Below are positions 7,855 to 15,457 of a DNA stretch of 48,073 nt, one piece after another. The notes beneath the pieces were generated by a model that saw only the letters and a program-made list of their open reading frames with translations, was not told where the DNA came from and searched no databases. Origin of the DNA: Alphaproteobacteria bacterium (GTDB lineage Bacteria; Pseudomonadota; Alphaproteobacteria; Rhizobiales; Rhizobiaceae); the NCBI GenBank assembly GCA_024280375.1, contig JAJRQF010000018.1, positions 1 to 48,073 of the forward strand, given 5' to 3'. Position 1 is the stretch's first letter; each line of letters begins with the position of its first letter. The translations under genes and the position numbers were made by a program.

Positions 7855-8662
7855 GGCCATCACCCCCATGATGATGCCCGTCGTCTGGATGGCAATGATC
7901 GGTTACCGATCCATCCTTGTGGCGCACCCGGCCATCAGGCAAATGGGTATGGTCGTGCTGGTGTTCGTATAGCGCCAGCATAGAGGTTGCCCGCTCACCA
8001 AACAGGGCGCGATATTCAGCACTTTCAGCCACATTTTTCGGCGTACCACGACAGCACACATGGCCGTTGAGGCAAATCACGCTATCGGTTGCCGCCATCA
8101 CCACATGAAGGTCATGCGAGATCATGATAATCCCGCAATCGAGCTGATCCCGGATTTTGACAATCAATTCGTAAAGCGCGATTTCACCGTTAAAATCCAC
8201 GCCCTGTACCGGCTCATCAAGCACCAGCAGTTCCGGTTTTCGGGCAATTGCACGCGCCAGCAAAACCCGCTGAAACTCACCGCCCGAAAGGGTTTGAATT
8301 TGAGATTTTGCAAGATGCGCAACACCGGTCATCTGCAAAGCCTGATCAAGCGCTTCCGGCTTTAGGGTAATTGTCAAAGACATAAACCGCTCAACGCTCA
8401 AAGGCAGGGTTTGGTCGATCACAAGTTTTTGCGGCACATAGGAAATACACAAATTTCCCCGCTGCAAAACAGTCCCCTCATCCGGTTTCAAAATCCCGAG
8501 CGCCAATTTTGCGCTGGTCGATTTGCCTGAACCATTCGGCCCGACAAGGGTGACGATCTCGCCCTTTTTCACCGAAAAAGAAACCCCGCGTACAAGCCAT
8601 TTTCCGTCGCGAAAAATGCCAGCATTTTCAAGTTCGACCAGAATGGAAGGATCATTTTGCAT
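7847..8662 (-). CDS. znuC: Zinc ABC transporter ATP-binding protein ZnuC
   Basis: The 271-residue ATPase is complete: Walker A GPNGSGKST at 41-49, Q-loop SYVPQ, signature LSGGE at 125-129, Walker B LLVLDEP at 145-151, and the switch His in MISHDLHVV. The last 40 residues are a His/Asp-rich tail (HQHDHTH, then DHCHPDDGHHHGG), common in ZnuC and probably zinc-binding. An in-frame extension to 8737 would run through the Zur boxes and gives unrelated residues, so the ATG at 8662 is used. It is the first gene of znuC-znuB-zur and is divergent from znuA. Confidence 0.93.
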   Translation of the reverse strand: MQNDPSILVELENAGIFRDGKWLVRGVSFSVKKGEIVTLVGPNGSGKSTSAKLALGILKPDEGTVLQRGNLCISYVPQKLVIDQTLPLSVERFMSLTITLKPEALDQALQMTGVAHLAKSQIQTLSGGEFQRVLLARAIARKPELLVLDEPVQGVDFNGEIALYELIVKIRDQLDCGIIMISHDLHVVMAATDSVICLNGHVCCRGTPKNVAESAEYRALFGERATSMLALYEHQHDHTHLPDGRVRHKDGSVTDHCHPDDGHHHGGDGHA

Positions 8663-8718
8663 GTGGTTTAAACCGATGAGAGATGAAAATGAATTTGTGC
8701 TTGAAACCCATATAGCGA

Positions 8719-8757
8719 GCGTTATATTGTAACGCAATAACCGTTATAATATAACAC
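8719..8757. promoter_or_regulatory. Two Zur boxes between znuC and znuA
   Basis: GCGTTATATTGTAACGC at 8719-8735 and CCGTTATAATATAACAC at 8741-8757 are AT-rich palindromes. The second contains the perfect 13-mer GTTATAATATAAC. Their centres are 22 bp apart, two helical turns, so dimers could bind the same face. They resemble the TGTTATA-TATAACA consensus of alphaproteobacterial Zur and lie in the shared promoter region, where they would control both transcripts. Confidence 0.85.
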
Positions 8758-8786
8758 CCAATTTTATCTTTGCCATCGGAAATAAT

Positions 8787-9692
8787 TTGCAAATATTCAG
8801 AATTCTTCTGCCATTATTTTTGATGTTAACTCTGCAATTGGCCCATGCAGGTGAGCCTAAAGTTGTGGCCTCAATTAGGCCTGTTCACGCGCTTGTTGCG
8901 GCCATTATGAAAGATATTGGCAAACCTGATTTGATTATTGATGGCCCCGGCACCCCGCACAGCTATGCGCTGAAACCTTCCAAAGCCCGTCTGCTTGCCA
9001 AAGCTGACCTGATATTCTGGATCGGGCCGGCGCTTGAGACATTTTTGCAAAAGCCCGTTCAAACCATCGGAGCAAAAGCCCAGTCTATTGAACTTGCGAG
9101 TGTGAACGGTCTGGTAATGCGCAATATTCGCCAGATTAATGATTTCAAGGCTGCAAACACCGATAGCCAGATTGACCCGCATATCTGGCTTGATCCACAA
9201 AATGCCAAGGCAATGGCGCAAAACATCGCGAAAGCCCTGATTATCAAAGACCCGGCAAATGCCGATAAATATCAGGCGAACCTGCAAAATCTGCTTGAAA
9301 AACTGGATGCATTGACCCGGAAAGTGCAAGCACGCCTTGCGCCGGTAAAAAACCGGCCATTTATAACCTACCATGATGGTTATCAATATTTTGAAGCCCG
9401 TTTTGGCCTGAATTCTCGCGGTGTATTGATTGTGAACCCGGAAGTTAAACCGGGTGCCAGATATATTCAGGAAATCAACAACAGGCTAGAACAAGCCGGT
9501 AAAATATGCCTGTTTACCGAACCACAATTTTCGAGAAAATTCCTTGAGACAATCGCCGAAAACAGCCGGGCCAAAATCGCGCTTTTAGATCCCCTGGGAA
9601 GCAATATTGCCCCCGGTCCTGAGCTTTATATATTGCTGGTTGAAGCCATGGCAAAGGCATTTACCGAGTGTTTTTCATCATTAGATGAATAG
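8787..9692 (+). CDS. znuA: Zinc-binding periplasmic protein ZnuA
   Basis: This 301-residue cluster A-I binding protein delivers zinc to ZnuBC. A signal peptide ends near residue 21 (LAHA-GEP). Likely zinc ligands are H58 (TPHSYAL), H132 (DPHIWLDP), H196 (TYHDGYQYF) and D268 (LLDPLG). C241 and C295 could form the disulfide known in E. coli ZnuA. The usual long His/Asp-rich loop between the first two ligand regions is absent: residues 110-130 contain no His. Translation appears to start at TTG, since no ATG gives a complete signal peptide. It is divergent from znuCB-zur across the Zur boxes. Confidence 0.93.
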   Translation: MQIFRILLPLFLMLTLQLAHAGEPKVVASIRPVHALVAAIMKDIGKPDLIIDGPGTPHSYALKPSKARLLAKADLIFWIGPALETFLQKPVQTIGAKAQSIELASVNGLVMRNIRQINDFKAANTDSQIDPHIWLDPQNAKAMAQNIAKALIIKDPANADKYQANLQNLLEKLDALTRKVQARLAPVKNRPFITYHDGYQYFEARFGLNSRGVLIVNPEVKPGARYIQEINNRLEQAGKICLFTEPQFSRKFLETIAENSRAKIALLDPLGSNIAPGPELYILLVEAMAKAFTECFSSLDE

Positions 9693-9698
9693 ATTCAC

Positions 9699-10856
9699 TC
9701 ATTTACCCAATGATTTTTTCAACATGATTGAGGCGCGTGCATAGCCACCGGACGCCCCGTCAACAAAGTGCATATGATCATTAGTGGCTGTTGATGGCAC
9801 AATACAGGTCATCATCGCTTCGCTCTGTCGATAGGTGCCGTAATACAGAACCTCGTCCTGCCTCGCCTTTTCCAGCAACTCTTCAATCTGCAAAGCCATC
9901 GACTCATCGCAATCAAGGGTGAGTTTCAGGCCATCATCAAATTTACGAAAATCCGTATTGCTGGAAACTTCCGCCCGATATTCTGAAGGATTAATCTCGC
10001 TGGTGGAAGTGTTGGTTAAAAAAAACAGCCAGGCAATAAAAACCCTGATGCGCAATTCAATCAATCGCCGCCAATAGGGTTGTTTTCCACGGCTGGCATG
10101 GGCTTCTTGCGTAACCCCCTTTGGTTGCCAGGAAGTTGTTGGCCCCTCAACCGGCACCGGGTGACCATCCCTTTCAAGATGATGAACCAATTCCAGCAAT
10201 TCATGAACCGCTTCGCGAAACGCACCAGATGCCGCGCCGGGATTGGGCGAAACCAGAACAGATAAAACCATGCCGCGCTTGGGCTTAAGCGGTGTCCAGC
10301 GACACGAAAGGCCGGAAAGATTGGGTTGAATACCCTCCGCTGCCATTTCCAACTGAAAGTCACCCTCTTTCATTTTATTCTCGGCCCAGACAACGCCACC
10401 GCCACGAAACATGGCATAGTCCACCCCATCGGAAACCTGAAACCGTGCCACGGCCACATCCAGCCCGGCTGCACGAATTTCACGCACCGGCACAAGTGCC
10501 ACCCGCAAAATCATGTTATATTCTTCAAAAGCCCATCTTTTGACCGCCATCAGGGCTTTTTCGCTGGCCTCACGCCGCGCTGGCCAAATGGCAAATGCAG
10601 CACCATCACCACCAAATACATATGGAAATTGCATTTTACCCGGAATATTAAACTGGGCCGCAATAATGCTGGCGCCAATGGTATTGATTGTCTTGTAAAG
10701 ACCCGCCTCAATGGCACCGGTTGAATCGACCACATCGGCCACCCCGACAATCCAGTCATCCGGCAAAGATTGATAAAGATCCAGTTCTGTTACCCGAGTA
10801 AAATCCGAAAACGGTTGAATTTGGCTGTAAAATTGGTCTTCGGGCAGATCGATCAT
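9699..10856 (-). CDS. DUF3095 family protein (cyclase-like fold suspected)
   Basis: The 385-residue protein matches the uncharacterised DUF3095 family: FSDFTRVTELDLYQSLPDDW, then DWIVGVADVVDSTGAI at 35-50 and FGGDGAAFAI at 81-90. These two motifs resemble the metal-binding DxxxST and GDG motifs of class III nucleotidyl cyclases, so I infer a cyclase-like fold; activity is unproven. A hydrophobic stretch around RVFIAWLFFLTN suggests membrane association in the C-terminal half. The TTG at 10916 would add 20 residues unlike the family, so the ATG at 10856 is preferred. It converges with znuA (6-base gap) and diverges from the ABC-like gene, whose neighbours are cyclases and a cyclic-nucleotide-binding protein. 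Confidence 0.75.
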   Translation of the reverse strand: MIDLPEDQFYSQIQPFSDFTRVTELDLYQSLPDDWIVGVADVVDSTGAIEAGLYKTINTIGASIIAAQFNIPGKMQFPYVFGGDGAAFAIWPARREASEKALMAVKRWAFEEYNMILRVALVPVREIRAAGLDVAVARFQVSDGVDYAMFRGGGVVWAENKMKEGDFQLEMAAEGIQPNLSGLSCRWTPLKPKRGMVLSVLVSPNPGAASGAFREAVHELLELVHHLERDGHPVPVEGPTTSWQPKGVTQEAHASRGKQPYWRRLIELRIRVFIAWLFFLTNTSTSEINPSEYRAEVSSNTDFRKFDDGLKLTLDCDESMALQIEELLEKARQDEVLYYGTYRQSEAMMTCIVPSTATNDHMHFVDGASGGYARASIMLKKSLGK

Positions 10857-11027
10857 CACCACATGATAGCGGGTTTTTGAACCGCATCCAGACAAATTTA
10901 CAAAATATATCTTCAATCACATTGACCTTTTTGTTATTTAGTCGTCGTATAACGACCTGAGACCAATGCAACCCGAATATATATTTGGGATTTGCAAATT
11001 ATAAAAAGCAACAAACGGACGGTTTGC

Positions 11028-13799
11028 GTGAGCGACAAAGACGACTTTTATCTCCAAAATCAACCGTTGGAAAAAAACCTTCTTAAATATGTCTGGTACC
11101 ATACGCGGCGCGAACAATTATGGGTGCTGTTTATAATCATCATATCCATGCCGACGCTGTTTCTTGTGCTGGATTTACCGAAAAACATCATCAACAAGCC
11201 TGTTCAGGGTGTCGGCTTTGAGGATGCAACCGCCACCGCGACGTTTCTGAATTTCTCAGTCGACATTCCTCAATGGCTGTTTGGCGGCGGTACTTTTGTG
11301 ATATTTGAAGGCTTCACACTGGAGCGGCTATCTTATTTGCTGGCCCTGAGCTTTTCGTTTCTGGCATTGGTCTGTGTCAACGGCTTATTCAAATTCTATA
11401 TCAACACCTATAAGGGACGGCTTGGCGAGCGCATGTTGCGCCGCTTGCGCTTTGAACTTGTCGACCGCGTATTGCGGTTTCCTTCCAACCATTTTCGCCG
11501 GGTAAAGGCCTCTGAAATCGCCAGTATGGTGAAGGATGAGGTTGAACCTTTTGGTGAATTTATTGGTGACGCATTCGTCAAGCCGGTTTTTCTTGGCGGT
11601 CAGGCACTCATCGCCTTTGTGTTCATTCTGTTGCAAAATATATGGCTCGGCCTGTTGGCCGTTGGCATCATTTTCTTCCAGATGATACTTATTCCGATCT
11701 TGAGAAAACGGGTACTGGAACTGGGCCGCATGCGCCAGCTGACTGCAAGACAGCTTTCGGGGCGTATTGGTGAAGTTGTCGATGGCATTACCGCTGTTCA
11801 TGTGAATGATACATCCAACTTTGAGCGGGCCGAGATTTCCAGCCGTCTGGGTCGAATATTCGATATTCGCTACGAACTTTACCAGAGAAAGTTCTTTGTA
11901 AAATTCATCAATAATTTTCTAGCCCAGCTAACGCCGTTTCTTTTCTATGTAATCGGTGGATATTTTGCCATTCGCGGTACACTTGATATTGGCCAGCTTG
12001 TGGCAGTAATTGCCGCCTATAAGGAGCTTCCGTCCCCCATCAACGGCCTGATTGCCTGGGACCAGAAACGCGTCGATATCAATATCAAATATGCGCAGAT
12101 TGTTGAGCAATTTAACACCGATGAAGCGTTGGATGCCCAGCTGCAAAAACCAACAACCGAGGAAATACCACCGCTAAAAGGCAAAGTGGTTGTTTCAAAC
12201 CTTGTTGTAAGCGACGATTCAGGTTCCACCCTGCTGGAAGATATTGACACAAGCTTTGCCATTGATGACATTATCTCAATTGTTGGCCCCTTAAACAGCG
12301 GTACTGATGCTATGGTGGCGACACTTGCCCGCCTGCAAAACCCTTCCTCTGGCCGAATTTTGGTCAACCGAAACTCAATCATCGACCTAAGCGAAGCTGT
12401 AACCGGCAGAAGGTTTTCCTATGTTGGCGGAGACTCCTACCTGCCGCAGGAAACCATCGAGAATACACTGCTCTATGTATTAAAGCACGCACCGCTGATT
12501 GAACGTGAGCTTAACGAGACCGAGAAAATCGAAAAAGTCCGATGGATCGCCGAAGCAAAGGCGTCTGGAAACACGCCACTTGATGTGCACGATGACTGGG
12601 TTGATTATAAAGCCGCAGGTGCCACCGGGCCCGATGATATCCATGACCAGATAAAGCGAGTATTGAAAATCGTCGAATTGGACAACGCGGTTTTTGATCT
12701 CTCACTCAGGCAAACCATCGATCCGAAAGATAATGATACACTTTGTTCTAAAATTCTGGAGGCCAGAACCCGGTTCAGAAACCGGCTGGAGCAGGAAGAC
12801 CTTGCCAAATATGTTGAATTATTCGATGGAAAACTCTATAATTCACAGGCGACCATCGGCGAAAACCTGTTATTTGGCACATCTTCGGATGGTATATTTG
12901 CGACCGAAAAACTTGCATCAAACCCACATATCCGAAAAGTGCTGGAAGAAAGCGGACTGGATAAAGTTCTCTATGAAATGGGCGTTGAACTTGCCAGCAC
13001 AGCTATAGAATTGTTCGCCGATCTATCACCCGACAACCCTTTCTTTGAACAACTGAACTTCATGTCACCAGATGAAATTGACGACTATCAGCCAATAATG
13101 ACCCGCGTCAACGGGTTGGAATTTGATGACGTTAAAGAAGAAGACAAAGAGATGTTGCTGCGGTTGCCGTTCAATTATATTGAGCCGCGAAATCGTTTGG
13201 GATTGCTGAGCGAAGAAAACAAAAACAGCATTTTGACCGCCCGCCATCAATTCCAGCAGGAATTACCGGAACACCTGAAAGATGCCATCAGCTTTTACCG
13301 AAAAGACACCTATAATACGATGGCAACCATCCAGGATAATATCTTGCTTGGCCGCGTGGCCTACGGATATTCAGAGGCCGCCGACAAGGTTCAGCAGGAA
13401 ATCTTACAGCTGGTGCATGAGATGAACCTGCAAGAGGATATGTTTAAAGTTGGACTGAAGTTTAACATTGGTACGGCCGGAAAACGACTTTCAGAAGTTC
13501 AGCGGCAAAAACTTGCCTTTGCCCGGGTATTGCTCAAGCGCAGTGATATGCTGATTGTTAACCGGGCGTTGAACGCTATGGATTCGCGAACCCAGGAGCG
13601 TATCATCAATCGGGTAGTACAACTCGCACGCGGCAATGGCGACGACAAACCATTCGGCCTATTGTGGGTTCTCATGGCACCGTCCTACGCAAAAATGTTT
13701 GATCGGGTACTGGTATTTGATCGTGGCAAGCTTATTGAAGACGGAATACCTGAAACACTGGCAAAAAATGAAGGTGTTTACGCATCACTGCTTGTTTGA
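11028..13799 (+). CDS. ABC-exporter-like membrane protein with degenerate, expanded nucleotide-binding domain
   Basis: This is a 923-residue type I exporter-like protein. Residues 30-360 hold the transmembrane domain with intracellular-loop features (RLGERMLRRLRFELVDRVL). The C-terminal NBD looks catalytically dead. The Walker A position (residues 420-427) reads GPLNSGTD, lacking Lys and Ser/Thr. The signature (821-825) is LSEVQ, Walker B ends in N845-R846 instead of Asp-Glu, and the switch His is replaced in LLWVLMAPSYAKMFDRVLV. The NBD is about 300 residues too long. Q-loop-like segments recur near 463, 596 and 754, each followed by a similar helical stretch. Start GTG 11028 follows GGACGG; TTG 10992 is an alternative. 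I infer a pseudo-ABC membrane regulator or scaffold. Confidence 0.8.
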   Translation: MSDKDDFYLQNQPLEKNLLKYVWYHTRREQLWVLFIIIISMPTLFLVLDLPKNIINKPVQGVGFEDATATATFLNFSVDIPQWLFGGGTFVIFEGFTLERLSYLLALSFSFLALVCVNGLFKFYINTYKGRLGERMLRRLRFELVDRVLRFPSNHFRRVKASEIASMVKDEVEPFGEFIGDAFVKPVFLGGQALIAFVFILLQNIWLGLLAVGIIFFQMILIPILRKRVLELGRMRQLTARQLSGRIGEVVDGITAVHVNDTSNFERAEISSRLGRIFDIRYELYQRKFFVKFINNFLAQLTPFLFYVIGGYFAIRGTLDIGQLVAVIAAYKELPSPINGLIAWDQKRVDINIKYAQIVEQFNTDEALDAQLQKPTTEEIPPLKGKVVVSNLVVSDDSGSTLLEDIDTSFAIDDIISIVGPLNSGTDAMVATLARLQNPSSGRILVNRNSIIDLSEAVTGRRFSYVGGDSYLPQETIENTLLYVLKHAPLIERELNETEKIEKVRWIAEAKASGNTPLDVHDDWVDYKAAGATGPDDIHDQIKRVLKIVELDNAVFDLSLRQTIDPKDNDTLCSKILEARTRFRNRLEQEDLAKYVELFDGKLYNSQATIGENLLFGTSSDGIFATEKLASNPHIRKVLEESGLDKVLYEMGVELASTAIELFADLSPDNPFFEQLNFMSPDEIDDYQPIMTRVNGLEFDDVKEEDKEMLLRLPFNYIEPRNRLGLLSEENKNSILTARHQFQQELPEHLKDAISFYRKDTYNTMATIQDNILLGRVAYGYSEAADKVQQEILQLVHEMNLQEDMFKVGLKFNIGTAGKRLSEVQRQKLAFARVLLKRSDMLIVNRALNAMDSRTQERIINRVVQLARGNGDDKPFGLLWVLMAPSYAKMFDRVLVFDRGKLIEDGIPETLAKNEGVYASLLV

Positions 13800-13877
13800 A
13801 TATATTATTCACCCAATGAGCAAAATAACATGAATTAGAAACAATTTCGGGATACTTGGAAAGTACGGGAGGATAAA

Positions 13878-14345
13878 ATGAGCAAACTGAAAGATGAAGT
13901 GGATCTTTTGCAATCGATTCCGATGTTTTCGAACGTACCACCAAATAAGCTGAAACTATTGGCTTTCGCCTCAGACAGGATGACCTTTGAAACCGGGCAA
14001 AACCTGTTTCTTCAAGGTGACACAGCCGATGCGGCCTATGTAATAATTGCAGGCACAGCCGATGTGCTGGTCGGCACTGAAGAGAACGAAGCCTCGGTTG
14101 CAAAGCTGGAACGCAACGCATTTGTTGGCGATATGGCAATTTTTAGCGATATACCCCGTACCGCGACCGTAAGAGCACTTGAACATCTGGAAGTCTTACG
14201 GATAAAGAAAGAACACATGATGGAAATGGTGCTTGATACACCATCTCTAACGCTTGCTGTGTTGGGAACTTTGGTGGATCGACTCACGAAAACCACCAAA
14301 GATTTGTCCGAAGCCCGACTTGAATTGAAAAAACTTTCAGCTTAG
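13878..14345 (+). CDS. Stand-alone cyclic nucleotide-binding domain protein
   Basis: The 155-residue protein is essentially one cNMP-binding beta-barrel (Crp/PKA-R type) with no DNA-binding helix-turn-helix. After the N-terminal helix (LLQSIPMFSNVPPNKLKLLAF) come the barrel strands and a phosphate-binding cassette, FVGDMAIFSDIPRTATVRA. The cassette keeps the cyclic-phosphate Arg and an acidic residue (Asp where Glu is usual). The C-terminal helix is charged and could mediate dimerisation or docking. GGGAGGAT precedes the ATG. It lies 78 bases after the ABC-like gene and 85 before the MBL hydrolase on the same strand, so the three are probably co-transcribed. I infer that it reads the nucleotide made by the cyclases downstream. 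Confidence 0.85.
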   Translation: MSKLKDEVDLLQSIPMFSNVPPNKLKLLAFASDRMTFETGQNLFLQGDTADAAYVIIAGTADVLVGTEENEASVAKLERNAFVGDMAIFSDIPRTATVRALEHLEVLRIKKEHMMEMVLDTPSLTLAVLGTLVDRLTKTTKDLSEARLELKKLSA

Positions 14346-14430
14346 GCAAGAAGCTGCGGCTGTAAATTTAGTAAAGAAACGCACCTCAATGAACATCGTA
14401 TCACTTCAAAACCAGAACCGGAAATCGTAA

Positions 14431-15261
14431 ATGGGTAACCGGAAATTTTCTGCACACTTCTGGGGTACGCGCGGCGCAGTGTCATCACCGACCCGCCAAT
14501 CGGTCAAATATGGCGGCAATACCTCCTGTGTTGAAGTTCAATGCGGTGAGCGTACACTTATTCTGGATGCGGGTACTGGCTTCAGACTTTTGGGGCTGGA
14601 CTTGCAGGAAAGAAAGATCACAGATCTCGATCTGTTTTTTACCCATTTTCACTACGACCATATTTGCGGATTACCGTTTTTTGCACCTCTCTATAATCCT
14701 GAGTGCAAAATGCGAATTTGGTCCGGGCACCTTGACCGCGATAATGCAACGCGTGAATCAATCAATGATTATATGGTACATCCGTTTTTCCCGGTTGGGC
14801 CTGAAGTATTCAAAGCGAAAATTGAACATAAGGATTTTTCCGCCGGTGAAGATCTTGCGCCCGGCGATAATATAGAAATTAAAACCTGCGCATTAAACCA
14901 TCCCGGTGGTGCAACCGGGTATCGGATCAATTTCGATGGTCGCTCATTTTGCTACATCACAGACACCGAGCATAATGCAGATAAAATGGATGAGACCATC
15001 CTGCAGCTGATCGAAGGCGCAGACATGATGATCTATGATGCCACCTATTCAGATTCCGAATATCCCAATTTTATCGATTTTGGCCACTCAACCTGGGAAC
15101 AGGGTATTCGCTTGTGCAAAGCCGCCAATGTTGACAAATTTGGCCTTTTTCACCATCGCCCAAGCAGAACAGACGAAAAACTTGATTCAATTGTGCAAGA
15201 AGCCAAATTGGAATTTCCGGGCAGTTTTGCCACCCTGGATGGTTTAAAAATCGAACTTTGA
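14431..15261 (+). CDS. MBL-fold metallohydrolase, possible cyclic-nucleotide phosphodiesterase
   Basis: The 276-residue protein has a complete dinuclear metallo-beta-lactamase site: H72-x-H74-x-D76-H77 in THFHYDHICG, H157 (LNHPGG), D178 (YITDTEH) and H241/H242 (LFHHRP). It begins FWGTRGAVSSPTRQSVKYGGNTSCVEV, a signature of the branch whose members hydrolyse phosphodiesters such as cyclic phosphates. The substrate is not determinable. It sits between a cNMP-binding protein and two nucleotidyl cyclases, so cyclic-nucleotide hydrolysis is an attractive inference, but a role in RNA or nucleotide processing remains possible. No signal peptide is seen. Confidence 0.8.
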   Translation: MGNRKFSAHFWGTRGAVSSPTRQSVKYGGNTSCVEVQCGERTLILDAGTGFRLLGLDLQERKITDLDLFFTHFHYDHICGLPFFAPLYNPECKMRIWSGHLDRDNATRESINDYMVHPFFPVGPEVFKAKIEHKDFSAGEDLAPGDNIEIKTCALNHPGGATGYRINFDGRSFCYITDTEHNADKMDETILQLIEGADMMIYDATYSDSEYPNFIDFGHSTWEQGIRLCKAANVDKFGLFHHRPSRTDEKLDSIVQEAKLEFPGSFATLDGLKIEL

Positions 15262-15457
15262 ACACTGCCTGAGCCAAATAAAAAACTTCGTGAACAATAG
15301 TGAATTTTTGATACTTGTTTGCCAAATGTTAAATCGCCATGTGCGACCCAAGGGCGAAGTTAATTCAATTGCTCAATTTGCGACTGTTTTCGATTGTTGG
15401 TCGAAAAATCTCCATATCCAACAGCTTTTATCATGAACAGGGTTTGAATTCCGCGAC

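Noticed and set aside
8663-8737. Longer ZnuC starting at 8737
   Set aside because: It would translate through one Zur box and adds residues not found in ZnuC.
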